A stretch of 64,000 bases of DNA, taken from NCBI RefSeq assembly GCF_963082655.1, contig NC_081554.1:47227761-47291760 (forward strand), written 5' to 3'. A program made the position numbers and the translations under genes. The notes below the pieces were generated by a model. That model saw only the letters and a program-made list of their open reading frames with translations, was not told the origin of the DNA and searched no databases. The DNA is from Stomoxys calcitrans. Taxonomy: Eukaryota > Arthropoda > Insecta > Diptera > Muscidae. Shown here one piece after another: positions 1 through 9,894 of this stretch. The stretch's first letter is position 1. Each line of letters begins with the position of its first letter.

Positions 1-230
1 TCCCGCTACTGAAGCCTGGAAAAGACCCGAGTTTGGGGGAGTCGTACAGACAAATCTCCCTTCTCTCACCAGGGGCAAAGATGCTTGGGGCATTACTCCT
101 CCCGAGCCTTGTAGCAGAATTTCTATTCGCCGAGCATGCAACATGGATTTCGGAGACTACACAGCACAACAACAGCTTTGCATGCCATCACCGCACACAT
201 TTGCCGTGGCTTCACAAATTTTGCCGTGGC
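1..230 (+). pseudogene. Jockey-clade non-LTR reverse transcriptase fragment
   Basis: The + strand reads PLLKPGKDPSLGESYR then ISLLSPGAKMLGALLLPSL. This is the N-terminal finger region of Jockey-type reverse transcriptases, where KPGK and YRPISLLS are conserved. Near base 155 the match moves to another frame (HGFRRLHSTTTALHAITAHI), so a frameshift has broken it. The fragment enters from the left window edge and stops in a short CCTTACCTAAC-type run at about 240-262. It belongs to the same family as the antisense fragment at 9.4-9.8 kb, which shares the TAHIC segment. Dead LINE debris; the clade rests on motif resemblance. Confidence 0.7.
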
Positions 231-300
231 TTCTTTTCAACCTTACCTAACCTTACCTACCTTTGTCGGCAGATCGGTCTAATGGCAGCTATATCAAAAA

Positions 301-575
301 ATGCAAATTTCCCCATGAACATTCCATTAAGCAACAGGGCGCACTTGTCACATATCAATGAGTGCAGTCGGATTCAAGTTAAAGCTCAATGATAAGGGTC
401 CTACACAAATAGCTCAGGCGACACCTCTTTGGGTAGAAGTTTTTACATGGCATCTCCAGCATTAGAAGGGCATAAACATCGCTGACATTATTTTTCTGAT
501 GTTCTCGCTTGGGTTCAAACCCGGCTGTTCAGCGTCATAGGCGGATATGCTAACCTCTGCGCTACGGTGGTCTCC
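301..575 (-). mobile_element. tRNA-derived SINE (family 1), near full length
   Basis: On the minus strand this begins with a tRNA-like head holding box A (TAGCGCAGAGG) and a box B-like stretch. It continues with the body common to the family: a segment near TGCTGGAGATGCCATG, then an AGCTTTAACTTGAATC-like stretch, ending in GGAAATTTGCAT. At least ten related copies or fragments occur in this window. The family would be transcribed by RNA polymerase III from its internal boxes and mobilised by a LINE. The left side abuts a tiny scrap of 152-bp-type repeat (GGCAGCTATATC, about 285-296). Confidence 0.75.
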
Positions 576-1015
576 TATTATAAATCACTCTTCTAAATTT
601 CAGCTACATCGGGTTATAGATGCGCCTGTTATGGGTGCCAGGCCACAGATATATCTCAGGGAATTGTAGAGCAGGTGAGTTTGCGTGACTAGGAACGACA
701 TAACGCATTCCAGCCGAACTGGAATCTGTGTGTATGCGTTTAGCAACATGTAAGCTAAGTCTTTAGAATCAGGTCCGAAGGGCCGCTTCGCTGTCATGTG
801 TATATCTCGCATTGGCTGTCACAAGAAGTTCCACTTTAGGTTTTCATTTCTTTGTCTGATTTAGCTGATGTGAACATTCACAAGTTGTTGGGCTGTCTGG
901 ATGGTTCAACGATAGGTTCTAGAAGACATCTTTCTTCTCCTATTGCTGTGGAATTACAATGGATGAAAACGTCTATATGAGTCTGATAGAAGACTACCAT
1001 TTAAACCTAACCTAA
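576..1015. repeat. Degenerate LINE 3'-end-like repeat
   Basis: No gene is visible. Bases 834-960 resemble 4815-4935 (TTTCATTTCTTTG, CTGATTTAGC.GATGTGA, then AGAAG.CATCTTTCTTC), so both are copies of one repeat. In the second place it follows a reverse-transcriptase fragment, so it may be the 3' untranslated end of a LINE. The stretch 600-690 is roughly matched in inverse orientation at 26120-26190 (CTCTACAATTCCCTGAGATAT). It ends in AACCTAACCTAAC at about 1003. Identity beyond repeat is uncertain. Confidence 0.4.
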
Positions 1016-1957
1016 CTTTAACTTCATATTGTCCTGGTCGACATAACCGTTTTTTTTTCGGGAGGTTATTTAGGCGGTCCCAATAAATGGTCCCGAATTT
1101 AGAAACCAAAATTTTATTTTGCACTCGAATATTTTGCAATATTACACCGATCGAACTCCTTTTCCGTTTGGTAGGCAAATTTTGGGACGAAGCGACAAAT
1201 ATTGAAATCTGATTCTTATTCCACTCCCGATTATGTTTCGTTTAAGGTGTATATTGTCCCGTTCTGTTTACATGTCCTTTTAGGGTTTTTGGAACGCGAC
1301 GGCCTTCCTAAGCTTGGACCCCATATGTTGATCAAGTTTCATATCCTACTCCAAAAACCTTTCATTTGAGTTCCTTATTGTTTCGACCAGTCGATCCACT
1401 TTTCATAATGGGTGGTAAGATGCAGGCTCCTCTTTCCTTTCGTGCATGGTCTTAGGCCCATAAAAGCCTCATTTACTATCTAATTTGGGTAAAATTTGGC
1501 CACTGAGCTGCACAAGATCCTCGATATCAGATACCAGAATCGACCATCACGAACCATATTTAGATGCAGTTGGCATATAGGTCGATCTGCCTGTTTATGG
1601 TTTTATGGTCTCATTTATAACTCCATTTCGTTGAAATTTAGAACAAAGAACGGCACCAGAGCCCCACTATCCAAACCGAATATGGTACAGATATGACCAC
1701 ATTTCGATTAGGTGCCATACTGACTGATCTGCCGACTAAGGGCCTATAGCCCATAATCAGATATTATCAGATTTCGCTGAAATTTGGATCAGTGAGACAA
1801 TTGAAATTGAATTCTTTACCTAGATATGGTCCTGATCGGACCACATTTAGACATAATGCCATATAAACCGATATTCCCGATTTTGCTTAAATTTGGAGTA
1901 GTGAGGGATCCACTACGTCCGAACCGAGTATGGTCCAGACCGGATAACATTTAGATA
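1016..1957 (-). repeat. Diverged 152-bp-type tandem repeat (subfamily 3)
   Basis: From about 1440 the sequence repeats phrases such as GCCCATAA, GCTGAAATTTGG, CAGTGAG, CGAATATGGTCC and TAATGCCATATAAACCGAT. These match the repeat at 33.5-34.2 kb more closely than the other arrays. Copies are badly eroded. The stretch 1016-1440 shows only weak traces (GAAATCTGATTC, AAGTTTCATATCC) and no gene. The array stops at the TA target of the transposon starting at 1960. Confidence 0.5.
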
Positions 1958-1959
1958 TA

Positions 1960-2754
1960 AAGGGTGATTTTTTGACAGCCATAGAAAAGTTTTTCAAAAA
2001 AGAAAAACATAAAATTCGAAAAATGCTGAAATCTTTATATAAATCTATTGTACGGTCCATATAATTTTATGTTTGAAGATTAATTCATGCAAATTTTGAC
2101 CGTGACTGCGCCTGAAGCGGCATTGTCTGTATAGACATGAGTTTTAACATAGCCGCACAAAAAATAGTCTGAAAGCGTTAAATCGCACGATCTAGGAGGC
2201 CAATTGACCGGTGCCGAGCATGAAATAAAAGGTTCACCGATCTCGCCTCTCAATAAGTCTATTGTTAAGCATGATGTGTGGCATGTGGCACCATTTTGTT
2301 GAAATCATATGTCATGCAAGTCAAGCTCTTGTATTTTGGGCAAAATAAAGTTGAATGTCATTTCACGATAGCGCACACAACTCACAGTCACGCTACGATT
2401 CACATCATCTTTGAAGAAGTACGGTCCAATGATATCACCAGCCCATAAACCGCACCAAACTGTGACTTTTTCTGGATGCATTGGTAGCTCTTGCAATGCT
2501 TCTGGCTGATCTTCACTCCAAAATCGACAATTCTTCTTATTTACGTACCAATTGATCCAAAAATGAGCTTCGTGGTAAAATCGTAGAAGGGCGCGATGAA
2601 CTTTCTTAACAGAGCACGCATTTTGATTATAAAATTCAATAATTTGCAAGCGTTGTTCGTTGTTAAGACAATTCATGGTTAAATTATAGACCAAACTGAA
2701 GATGTTGGACAGTGAAACAACACACCAAAAGATAATACCTAAAAAATCACCCTT
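1960..2754 (-). mobile_element. Deleted Tc1/mariner-superfamily transposon with DUF4817-type N-terminus
   Basis: The element is bounded by inverted AAGGGTGATTTTTT ends and a TA on each side (1958-1959 and 2755-2756), as expected for this superfamily. Within it the minus strand codes a shortened transposase (see 2305-2694). After that ORF, decayed coding text continues toward the 3' end with LIERRDR-like and CNLTLSDYFLCGYVKTHVYTD-like stretches that match the more complete relative at 63.1-63.9 kb. At about 795 bp it is shorter than a complete element would be, so it is internally deleted and non-autonomous. Confidence 0.75.
2305..2694 (-). pseudogene. Truncated DUF4817-type transposase
   Basis: The 129-residue frame contains NEQRLQIIEFYNQN (the N-terminal helix-turn-helix segment usual in DUF4817 proteins) at about residues 12-25. 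It then jumps to RFYHEAHFWINWYVNKKNC and LPMHPEKVTVWCGLWAGDIIG, which lead into the first catalytic region. The expected interval between helix-turn-helix and catalytic core is missing, so an internal deletion fused them. The frame ends at PKIQELDLHDI, just before the WFQQDGA motif seen intact in the copy at 63.5 kb. Not functional. Confidence 0.7.
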
Positions 2755-2756
2755 TA

Positions 2757-3590
2757 CTTAAATTTTTCTAATCAAAATTAAAAGCAGTTAGTCAAATTAT
2801 GACTTTAGTTTTTGATTTATAATAGTCCCATTTGTAACACTGTGCCCATATATAATAGAGCAGACAGTCAATGAGTTTTCTTGTACTCTAAAGCCGAAAA
2901 ATTTGCCACAGTTTTATTTCATTTCATTGGTTGGTCTGTTGTTGCCACACGTTAATAAAAGAGCTCGTACAAATGCCGGAAATGTGAAGCAATCGGTTTT
3001 TTTTTCTTCATGCTCACTCAAATGCGAGCAACTGCAGTGGACAACGAACGGCAACAAGCATATCTCACAAATGCAGTAAAAATGAGGAGAAGCAGAAAAA
3101 AACCAAACGAACGAAAGACACAGTCAAGTGGTCTATATTCAGATAGGCACTAGTGTTAGTGTTACTTTTTGGAATATGTTACAGATTTGGGAATATTTTT
3201 TCTATTTTTTTTTTTGTTTGCAACAATCTCAAGTTTGTGGCCAGTTTTCACACTAAAACGAAAGAAAAATTGCCAAATATTTTGCAATTTTACAAAAAAA
3301 GGCTTAAACTGCGTGTTTCTTATCTTGAGGGAACTTGGTTTGCACCTTGTGCTCTAGTTTTAGTTTTTTCTTTGAATTTTATGTTTGGTGTTTTGGAGGG
3401 GAAGGTTTGCCAAGGTGTTTGTGAAATAATTTGAGGCTGCTTTTGTGCTTGGGGGACACCATGGTCCATGAAAAGTTCAAATATGGAGTTAAACATCTGG
3501 GGTTTAAAACCTGGCCATAATAGTAAAATATTTGTGGGAGTTATATCCAAATCTGAACCTATATCGAGCAAACACCTTAAATGTTACGGA
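2757..3590. other. AT-rich spacer, no gene recognised
   Basis: Low-complexity AT-rich DNA with several T runs. Short open frames at 3153-3434 and 3320-3571 have no recognisable domain and look like chance. No repeat seen elsewhere in the window is obvious until the 152-bp-type repeat begins near 3590. Confidence 0.5.
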
Positions 3591-4296
3591 AGTCGTCAAA
3601 GAAACCGTGGTACAAGGTTTTGACAAGATTGGTCAATAAATGCGCTTGCAATGGCTCTAGGAGTGAAAATCGGTCTCAAATTTCCCCAAAATCGGATAAA
3701 AAATGTGGCTTTTATTGGGCTAAGACCTTAAATCGGTAGATCAGTCTATATGGCAGCTATATCGAAATCTGGACCGATCTGGACCAAATTGAGGGGACCC
3801 AACACAACTCACTGTTCCAAATTTCAGCGAAATCGGACAATAAATGTTCCCTTTATGGACCCATAACCTTAAATCGAGAGATCGGTCTATATGACAGCTA
3901 TATCCAAATCAGGACCGATCGGGGCCAAATTGGAGAAAGATATCGAATCTCCTAACACAGCTCGCTGTCCCAAATTTCAGCAAAATCGGATAATAAATGT
4001 GGCTTTTATGGGCCTAAGACCTTAAATCGGCGGATCGGTCTATATGGGGGCTATATCAATATATAGTCCGATATAGCCCGTCTTCGAACTTAACCTGCTT
4101 ATGGGCAAAAAAGGAATCGGTGCAAAGTTTCAGCTCAATATCTCTATTTCTAAAGACTCTAGCGTGATGTCAACAAACAGACGGACAGACATAACTAGAT
4201 CGTCTTAGATTTTTACTACGATCAAGAACATATATTCTTTATAGATATGGAAATGGATATATCGATGTGCTGCATACGGAATAACAAAATGAATGG
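3590..4296 (+). repeat. DINE-1/mini-me-like element, 152-bp repeat subfamily 2
   Basis: About three diverged tandem units carry AATCGGTCTATATGGCAGCTATATC, CCGATCTGG and CAAATTTCAGC.AAATCGG. A 3' segment follows with the GACGGACAGACAT microsatellite remnant and GATCGTCTTAGATTTTTAC, ending at a decayed terminus near GAATGGGTATAAC. The unit length, tetranucleotide tract and terminal form are those of DINE-1/mini-me elements, non-autonomous Helentron-type elements of Diptera. There is no coding capacity. Confidence 0.55.
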
Positions 4297-4309
4297 GTAT
4301 AACAAGGGC

Positions 4310-4560
4310 AAGAAAGGCCACTCTTGCCCTATACACCTGCAAGAGTGCCATTGGGAAAAGTTGGGGGGTTTAAACCGCGCGTCATGCTTTGGGTATATAC
4401 TGTGGTTGTCAGACCTATAATGGTGTTGTGGTCTGGTGGACGGCGCTTCAAAAGTCCGCCTACAGTTCAATACTCAACCAGATCCAAAGGCAGGCTTATT
4501 TGTGTATGACAGCCGCTCTGAGGACGACACCATCTGCTGTATTGAATTTAGATTAGATTA
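4310..4560 (+). pseudogene. LINE reverse-transcriptase C-terminal fragment, left arm of an inverted repeat
   Basis: The + strand reads KPRVMLWVYTVVVRPIM, then a VVLWSGG stretch and, across a frame change, ILNQIQRQACLCMTAALRTT. This is the post-palm region of Jockey/R1-type reverse transcriptases (W.Y..V.RP...YG..VWW). A related piece lies at 19430-19560. It is directly followed by an inverted copy (see 4600-4810). Confidence 0.6.
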
Positions 4561-4810
4561 GGTAGAAAGAGGGTGCGGATATTAATCCCCCCACCCATGG
4601 GGGGAGGGGGGTTAATATCCGCACCCTCTTTTTAACCTAACCTAATGTAAATCCAGTGCATCAGATGGTGTTGCCCTTAGTGCGGCTGTCATATGCGCAA
4701 ACAAGCCATCCTTGGATCCGGTTGAGTATTGAACAGTAGACGGACTTTTGAAGCGTCGTCCATCGGACCACAATACCATATAGCATTATAGGTCTAACGT
4801 AGTATATACC
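4391..4810. repeat. Long inverted repeat with GC-rich hairpin centre
   Basis: Bases 4391-4592 and 4606-4808 are reverse complements at roughly 90% by eye. At the centre 4566-4592 and 4606-4631 pair almost perfectly (GAGGGTGCGGATATTAA against its complement, one bulged T), closing over a short CCACCCATGGGG-type loop. The arms carry the reverse-transcriptase fragment described at 4310-4560. A transcript crossing it would form a long hairpin RNA. Confidence 0.8.
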
Positions 4811-4935
4811 CAATACCACTTTAGGCTCTCATTTCTTTGAGAACCTGTCTGATTTAGCGGATGTGACAAGTAACTCGGCTTGGTTCATCGGTAGGAACAA
4901 GAAGGCATCTTCCTTCTTCTTTCTGTTTCTGTGAT
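4811..4935. repeat. LINE 3'-end-like repeat, second copy
   Basis: Resembles 834-960: TCATTTCTTTGAGAACC, GATTTAGCGGATGTGACAAG, then AAGAAGGCATCTTCC. It lies outside the inverted repeat, next to its right arm. No coding frame. Confidence 0.4.
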
Positions 4936-6325
4936 ATCCTTCCTTAATTTGGCCCAGACCGCTCTAGATTTGGTTATAGCTGCCATATAGACCGATCCTC
5001 CGATTTAGGGTTTTAGGCACATAAAAGCCACATTTAGTATCCGATTTTGCTAAAATTTGGGACAGTAAGTTGTGTTGGGCCCTACGACATCCTTCCTAAA
5101 TTTGGCCCAGATCGGTCCAGATTTGGTTATAGCTGCCATATACACCGATCCTTCGATTTAGGTTCTTAGGCCCATAAAAGCCACATTTATTATCCGATTT
5201 TGCTGAAAATTGGGATAGTCAGTTGTGTTTGGCTCTTCGATATTCTTCCTTAATTTGGCCCAGATGGCTCCAAATTTGGTTATAGCTGCCATATAGACCA
5301 ATCCTCCGATTTAGGGTCTTAGGCCCATAAAAGCCACATTTATTATCCGATTTTGCTGAAATTTGGGACAGTGAGTTATGTTAGGCCCTTTGACATCTTT
5401 TTTCAATTTGGCCCTGATCGGTCTAGATTTAGATATAGCTGCCATATAGACCAATCCTCCGATTTAGGGTCTTAGGCCTATAAAAACCACATTTATTATC
5501 CGATTTTGCTGAAATTTGGGACAGTGAGTTGTCTTAGGCCTTTGACATCTTTCTTCAATTTGGCTCTGATAGGCCAAATATATAACTGCCATATAGATCG
5601 ATTTCACGATTTAAGGTTTTTGGCCCATAAAAGGCGCATTTATTGTCCGATGTCGCTGAAATTTGGGACGGTAGGTCACGTTAGGCCCCTTGACATACTT
5701 CGGCAATATGGCACGGATCGGTTCAGATTTGGATATAGCTGCCATATAGACCGATTTCTCGATTTCAGGATTTGGGAACATAAAAGGCGCCTTTCTTGTC
5801 CGATTTCGCCGAAATTTGGGACAGTGAGTTGCGTTAGGCCCTTTGATATATTTCTTTAATTTGTCCCTGATCGGTCCAGATTTGGATATAGCTGCCATAT
5901 AGACCGATCTCTTCATTTAGGGTTTTGGGCCCATAAAAAGTGGATTTTTTGTCCAATTTTGTCAAAATTTGGGACAGTGAGTTGTGTTACGCCCCCCGAC
6001 ATCTTTCTGCAATTTGGCCCAGATCGGTTCAGATTTGGATATAGCTGCCATATAGACCGATATCTCGATTTAAAGTTTTGGCCCCACAAAAGGCGCATTT
6101 AAAATACGATTTCACTGAAATTTGACACAGTGACTAATGTTAGGCTTGTATATAGTTCAGATCGGTTTATTTTTAGATATAGCTACTGTACTTATTAGTA
6201 TTTCGTCCAAATCGGAATATATTTCGATAGAACTGCTATGGGACATAAGATATGCAATATTCACCGGATTTTGATGAAAGGTGGTTTACATATATACCCG
6301 AGGTGGTGGGTATCCAAAGTTCGTT
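4936..6325 (-). repeat. DINE-1/mini-me-like element, 152-bp repeat subfamily 2 (about eight units)
   Basis: Tandem units spaced about 151-153 bp; for example the GACATCTTTCTTC-type word recurs at about 5240, 5391 and 5544. Each holds GGATATAGCTGCCATATAGACCG, GGGTCTTAGGCCCATAAAAG and TCCGATTTTGCTGAAATTTGGGA. The right end (6280-6325) holds GGTGGTTTACATATATACCCG and GGTGGTGGGTATCCAAAG. Its mirror form opens the repeat at 11.4 kb, so this is the family's 5' end in minus orientation. Apparent ORFs here are read-throughs of the repeat. Confidence 0.65.
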
Positions 6326-7156
6326 ATTATTCTTTCATAAAATCAAAGTTGTCTTTTAGGAATATATCCCCACTGAAAACTATTTTAAAATAAAAAAAGT
6401 GTTTTCTTGTTTCTCGGCAGCCCAGGCATCCTAGTTTCACTTGTGAAGGAAAATAAGCAAAAAAAAAACCAAAAATCATGTTCACTTAAATTTAATTAGT
6501 TCATAAAATATACTTAATGTTTCTATTTCACACAAAGTGAGAAAGACTAAAAATTTTAAATCCAGTTTTTTTTTTCATTTTGATAGACTTTAACTTTATG
6601 CAGTTTTAGAGTTTTTGCAGTTTTTTAAAAAGATTTTGTTTTGGCATTACGTTTACGCCATAATTGCTGAACAATTTTTTTTTGGTTGATGCTGCTAGGT
6701 GTCAATAAACTTTTACACTTGTTCGACTTTTGAATTTAATCGCATCGCTAAATGTGTGTTTATCGGTTAGTATATTTCTAAGCACATACATATAACAATA
6801 GTTTATTTATATATAAAGTATTTTTTTTTTATAAACGCTTAAGCACGCGATACATGTTGCCAGGCAACTTATGGCTAATGTTTAATTAACTATTATTATA
6901 TGTTGTGGTTTTGATAAAGTTGTCTTAAAGTTTACGTAGACCAAAAAATTGCATTGCCAGCAACACAGGGTATTGCATGTTCTGAAAGCAACAACAAAAT
7001 ATGGTGGTTTGTTGTATTTTCATATATTCCATCCAATGTTTTTGGTTTCACTGATCGCAAAAACAAAAGACTTAAGCAACAAACTTGTAAGAAAAGAATT
7101 ATGAAATCATTACACAAGTGTTAAAAAGTTGTGTTTGTTTTAAAAAAAAAGAGCTT
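6326..7156. other. AT-rich spacer, no gene recognised
   Basis: Low-GC DNA with homopolymer runs. The short open frame at 6932-7117 shows no domain. Nothing from other parts of the window recurs here apart from a short CAAAAGACTTAAG word at 7066. Confidence 0.5.
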
Positions 7157-7168
7157 TAAAATCATTGC

Positions 7169-7478
7169 AAAATTTGCCCATCATCATTCCATTAAGAAAC
7201 TGAGCCAAACTTCTTACAAATCAATGAGTGCTGTCCCATTCAATTGTAAACTCAATGATAAGGGACCTTCTTTTTAAAGCCGATTCCGAACGGCATGCCG
7301 CAAAGCGACACCTCTTTGGGGAGAAGTTTTTACATGGCAAAGTAACTCACAAATGTTGCCAGCATTGGGAAGGGATAACCACCGCTGAAAAAATTTTCTG
7401 ATGGTCCTGCCAGAATTCGAACCCAGGCGTTCAGGGTCATAGGCGGACATGAAAACCTCTGTGCTACGGCGGCTTCCA
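7169..7478 (-). mobile_element. tRNA-derived SINE (family 1), full length with target-site duplication
   Basis: A complete copy on the minus strand: tRNA-like head (box A near 7455, box B near 7415), body, and AAATTTTGCA tail at 7169. The 12-bp word TAAAATCATTGC flanks both sides (7157-7168 and 7479-7490). Such a duplication is the mark of LINE-driven retroposition and sets the ends of the element. Confidence 0.85.
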
Positions 7479-7497
7479 TAAAATCATTGCCCTTGTA

Positions 7498-7840
7498 AAT
7501 TCCGACTCACCAATTTGTGTTTTGTCTTTGAAGAAGTACGGTCCAATGATGCTGCCAGCCCATAAACCGCACCCAACTGTGACCTTTTCTGGATGCATTG
7601 GTAGCTCTTGCAATGCTTCTGAACTTTTGATAATAAAATTCAATAATTTGCAGCGTTGTTTGTTTGAAAGACTATTCACGACAGTGAAACAAACCCCAAA
7701 CGTGCGTGAGTTGTTTAAATCAGTTTGGCAATTTTGGATAATTGCCACAAAATCATCCTTTACTTGGTTTCTTATGGTTAGTTCTATTAGTCTATGTGCA
7801 TTCAAGATCACGTTTTTTTGGTTCGCATTTACCACGGGTT
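7498..7840 (-). pseudogene. Relic of DUF4817-type transposase (internally deleted)
   Basis: The minus strand reads VNSLSNKQRCKLLNFI (helix-turn-helix start) fused directly to SEALQELPMHPEKV and CGLWAGSIIGPYFFKD of the catalytic domain. Intervening text is lost. It abuts the SINE duplication on its left and a second relic on its right, so ends are unclear. Confidence 0.65.
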
Positions 7841-8230
7841 AAACAGCACGATTTAGGCGGCCAATCGACCGGTCCCGAAGGTGAAATAATATGTTCACTG
7901 AATTCGCCTCTCAATTAGTTCTTTGTTACGCATGTTGTGTGGCATGTGGTACCGTCTTGTTTAAACTACATGTCATGCAAGTCAAGCTTTACATTTTGGG
8001 CAAAAAAAAGTTGGATATCATCTCACGGTAGTGCTAACCATTCACAGTTACGTTACGATTCGCAACATCTTTGAAGAAGTACGGTCCAATGATGCCACCA
8101 GCCCATTAACCGCACCAAACTGTGACTTTTGGTTGCTCTTGCAAGGCTTCATGCTGATGTTCACTTCAAAATCGACAATTCTGCTTATTTACGTACCCAT
8201 TGAACCATGAACAACAATCACCCGGTAGCT
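7841..8230 (-). pseudogene. Second DUF4817-type transposase relic
   Basis: In broken minus-strand frames the sequence matches the transposases at 2.3 and 63.4 kb: words for CGLWAGG.IGPYFF, the ELDLHDM region, and then a stretch matching the SRSGPVNWPQRSCNL segment. Stops and indels interrupt it. No terminal inverted repeat is visible, so it is a truncated copy. Confidence 0.6.
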
Positions 8231-8232
8231 AC

Positions 8233-8870
8233 TCACCGTCTCTGCTACCGTGTCTGCATGAATGTTGTCTATACCCGCTTGATATGCCGCTTGATAGAGG
8301 TTCTAACTTGGACCTCACGCTCTAGATCATGTAGATCTACCTTAAGGCTTCTAGGCGGTGGATATCTATCTACAAGATGATGATTTGGATGGTCTCTGCG
8401 ATAACAGCCCAGTAGGTATTGCTTAGACAGCATGTAGTTTTGTTTTCGCACGGGTAGAATCTTTGTCTCATGATGGAGGTGGTCCACGTGAGAACTGAGA
8501 AGACAGCCAGTCGCAGTTCAAAGAGTGGCATTCTGACAGATCTGAATATTTTTCTTAACACTTAACACAGACCGGTCAATTGCTTTGTGCGTGTTCAACA
8601 ACAATTCTTTGTCAGCACCCCAAATGCAGCCGGCAAAAAACTTGAGAACAGTGTTTCTATTTTTGACTTTATCGCATATTACTGTGGCATGTGAGGAGAA
8701 TTTGTAAGAGCTGTCAAATGGAACACCAAGTATTTTGGGATACTTGATGGTCGGCATCAATTCTCCATCGACTATCACTTTCAGCTCCCTACGCACCTCA
8801 TGCGTGTACGAGGGTTGCCTTTTATATTTTGGGATTGAACAACCCTTATATTGCAATCTGCAAACTGACA
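8233..8870 (-). pseudogene. Jockey-clade reverse transcriptase C-terminal fragment
   Basis: The minus strand encodes LKVIVDGELMPTIKYPKILG, then GVPFDSSYKFSSHATVICDK and FFAGCIWGADKELLL, the conserved post-catalytic part of Jockey-clade enzymes. It continues in another frame with DHLHHETKILPV and MLSKQYLLGCYRRDHPNHHL. Frameshifts between 8490 and 8560 separate the parts. The same family lies in + orientation at 55.3-57.2 kb. The upstream catalytic palm is absent. Confidence 0.75.
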
Positions 8871-8879
8871 GCTCTGTCG

Positions 8880-9260
8880 TAAGGCTTGAAATTTTTGTGG
8901 TTATGCGTACTCAGAACGTCTTTTGCATACGAGCGTTATTTGTGTTGTTTACAGTAACTTAAAAGATGCATCTCCCCAAAAAAATGGAATTAAATGGTGA
9001 ATATTTTCCTGCGATTATTTTTTACAACTTTCGACGTGGATTAACTCAAAAACAGCTCATCGATGAACTTAATTCAATTTTTTGCCATAAAGATCCTTCA
9101 TCAAGGACCAGTGTTTATCGATGGTATGGTGAATTCATCGGAGGTCGTAGTTCACCTCAAGAAGGCCGTTCAAAATCTGTTGTTCTTCCAAAAGCCATTG
9201 ATGCAATACGCCAACTAATATTGCAAGAACGTCATGTGATCGTGAGATGGAGACGAAAAA
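8880..9260 (+). pseudogene. Mariner-like transposase N-terminal fragment
   Basis: The 104-residue frame at 8966-9280 contains FYNFRRGLTQKQLIDELNSI, then SRTSVYRWYGEFIGGR and EGRSKSVVLPKAIDAIRQLI. This matches the paired helix-turn-helix DNA-binding region of mariner-type (Mos1-like) transposases. It stops at 9260, where a SINE fragment begins, so the catalytic domain is gone. About 80 bases of plausible 5' untranslated sequence precede the ATG. No terminal inverted repeat was found. Confidence 0.65.
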
Positions 9261-9420
9261 ATGCAAATATTGCCCATTAACATTCCATTAAGGAACAGGA
9301 GCAAACTTCTCACACATCAATGAGTGCAGTCCGATTCAAGTTAAGGCTCAATGATAAGGGGCCTTGTCTGAGTCCGAACAGCGTGCGCAGTGCGACAAGT
9401 CTTTGGAGAAAAGTATTTTG
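9261..9420 (-). mobile_element. tRNA-derived SINE (family 1), 3' fragment
   Basis: Contains the family tail (ATGCAAATATTGCCC), the CCATTAAGGAACAGGAGC segment and the AAGGCTCAATGATAAGGGGCC segment. It stops before the tRNA-like head. It separates the mariner fragment from a Jockey fragment. Confidence 0.7.
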
Positions 9421-9830
9421 ATGCCATGATCGTACAATCGTCCGCATATGATACGATCTCTATGCCGTGTGGGGAAAGGGTTGGAATACTAAATAGGTAG
9501 AGGTTAAAGAGTGCCGGAGAGATATCACTCCGCCTTGGGCAACTCCCTGTTTTACTCTATCCCTAAATTCCACAAATGACTGGCGAACACACAGATAATT
9601 CGCGACCCAGCATGTTTCAGGCCAGGCTGGAGGGACGTATTGTCGATGTCCTCAAATGGTTTGGCATGGCTGACCATGTCGAATGCCTTCGATAGGTCCA
9701 GTGCCACAAGGATCTTCCTTACACATGGCCTAGACTGATTGAAGCCACAGCAAATGTGTGCGGTGATGTATTCCTAAAGACAAAGCAACCTTTAAGGAAT
9801 CTTTCTATGGGAAGGTCGGGTTTCTGGCTG
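9419..9830 (-). pseudogene. Jockey-clade reverse transcriptase palm fragment
   Basis: The minus strand reads AHICCGFNQSRPC, then KILVALDLSKAFDMVSHAKP (motif A with its catalytic Asp). After frame changes come KQGVAQGGVIS (motif B) and YADDCTIMA (motif C). All core motifs are recognisable but lie in different frames, so it is dead. It shares the TAHIC region with the fragment at 1-230. Confidence 0.75.
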
Positions 9831-9894
9831 CTACGCACTTCCCTGGGTGACTAGACGTGGCCGGTGAATCATTTACCCGGATGGTATCGATGTT

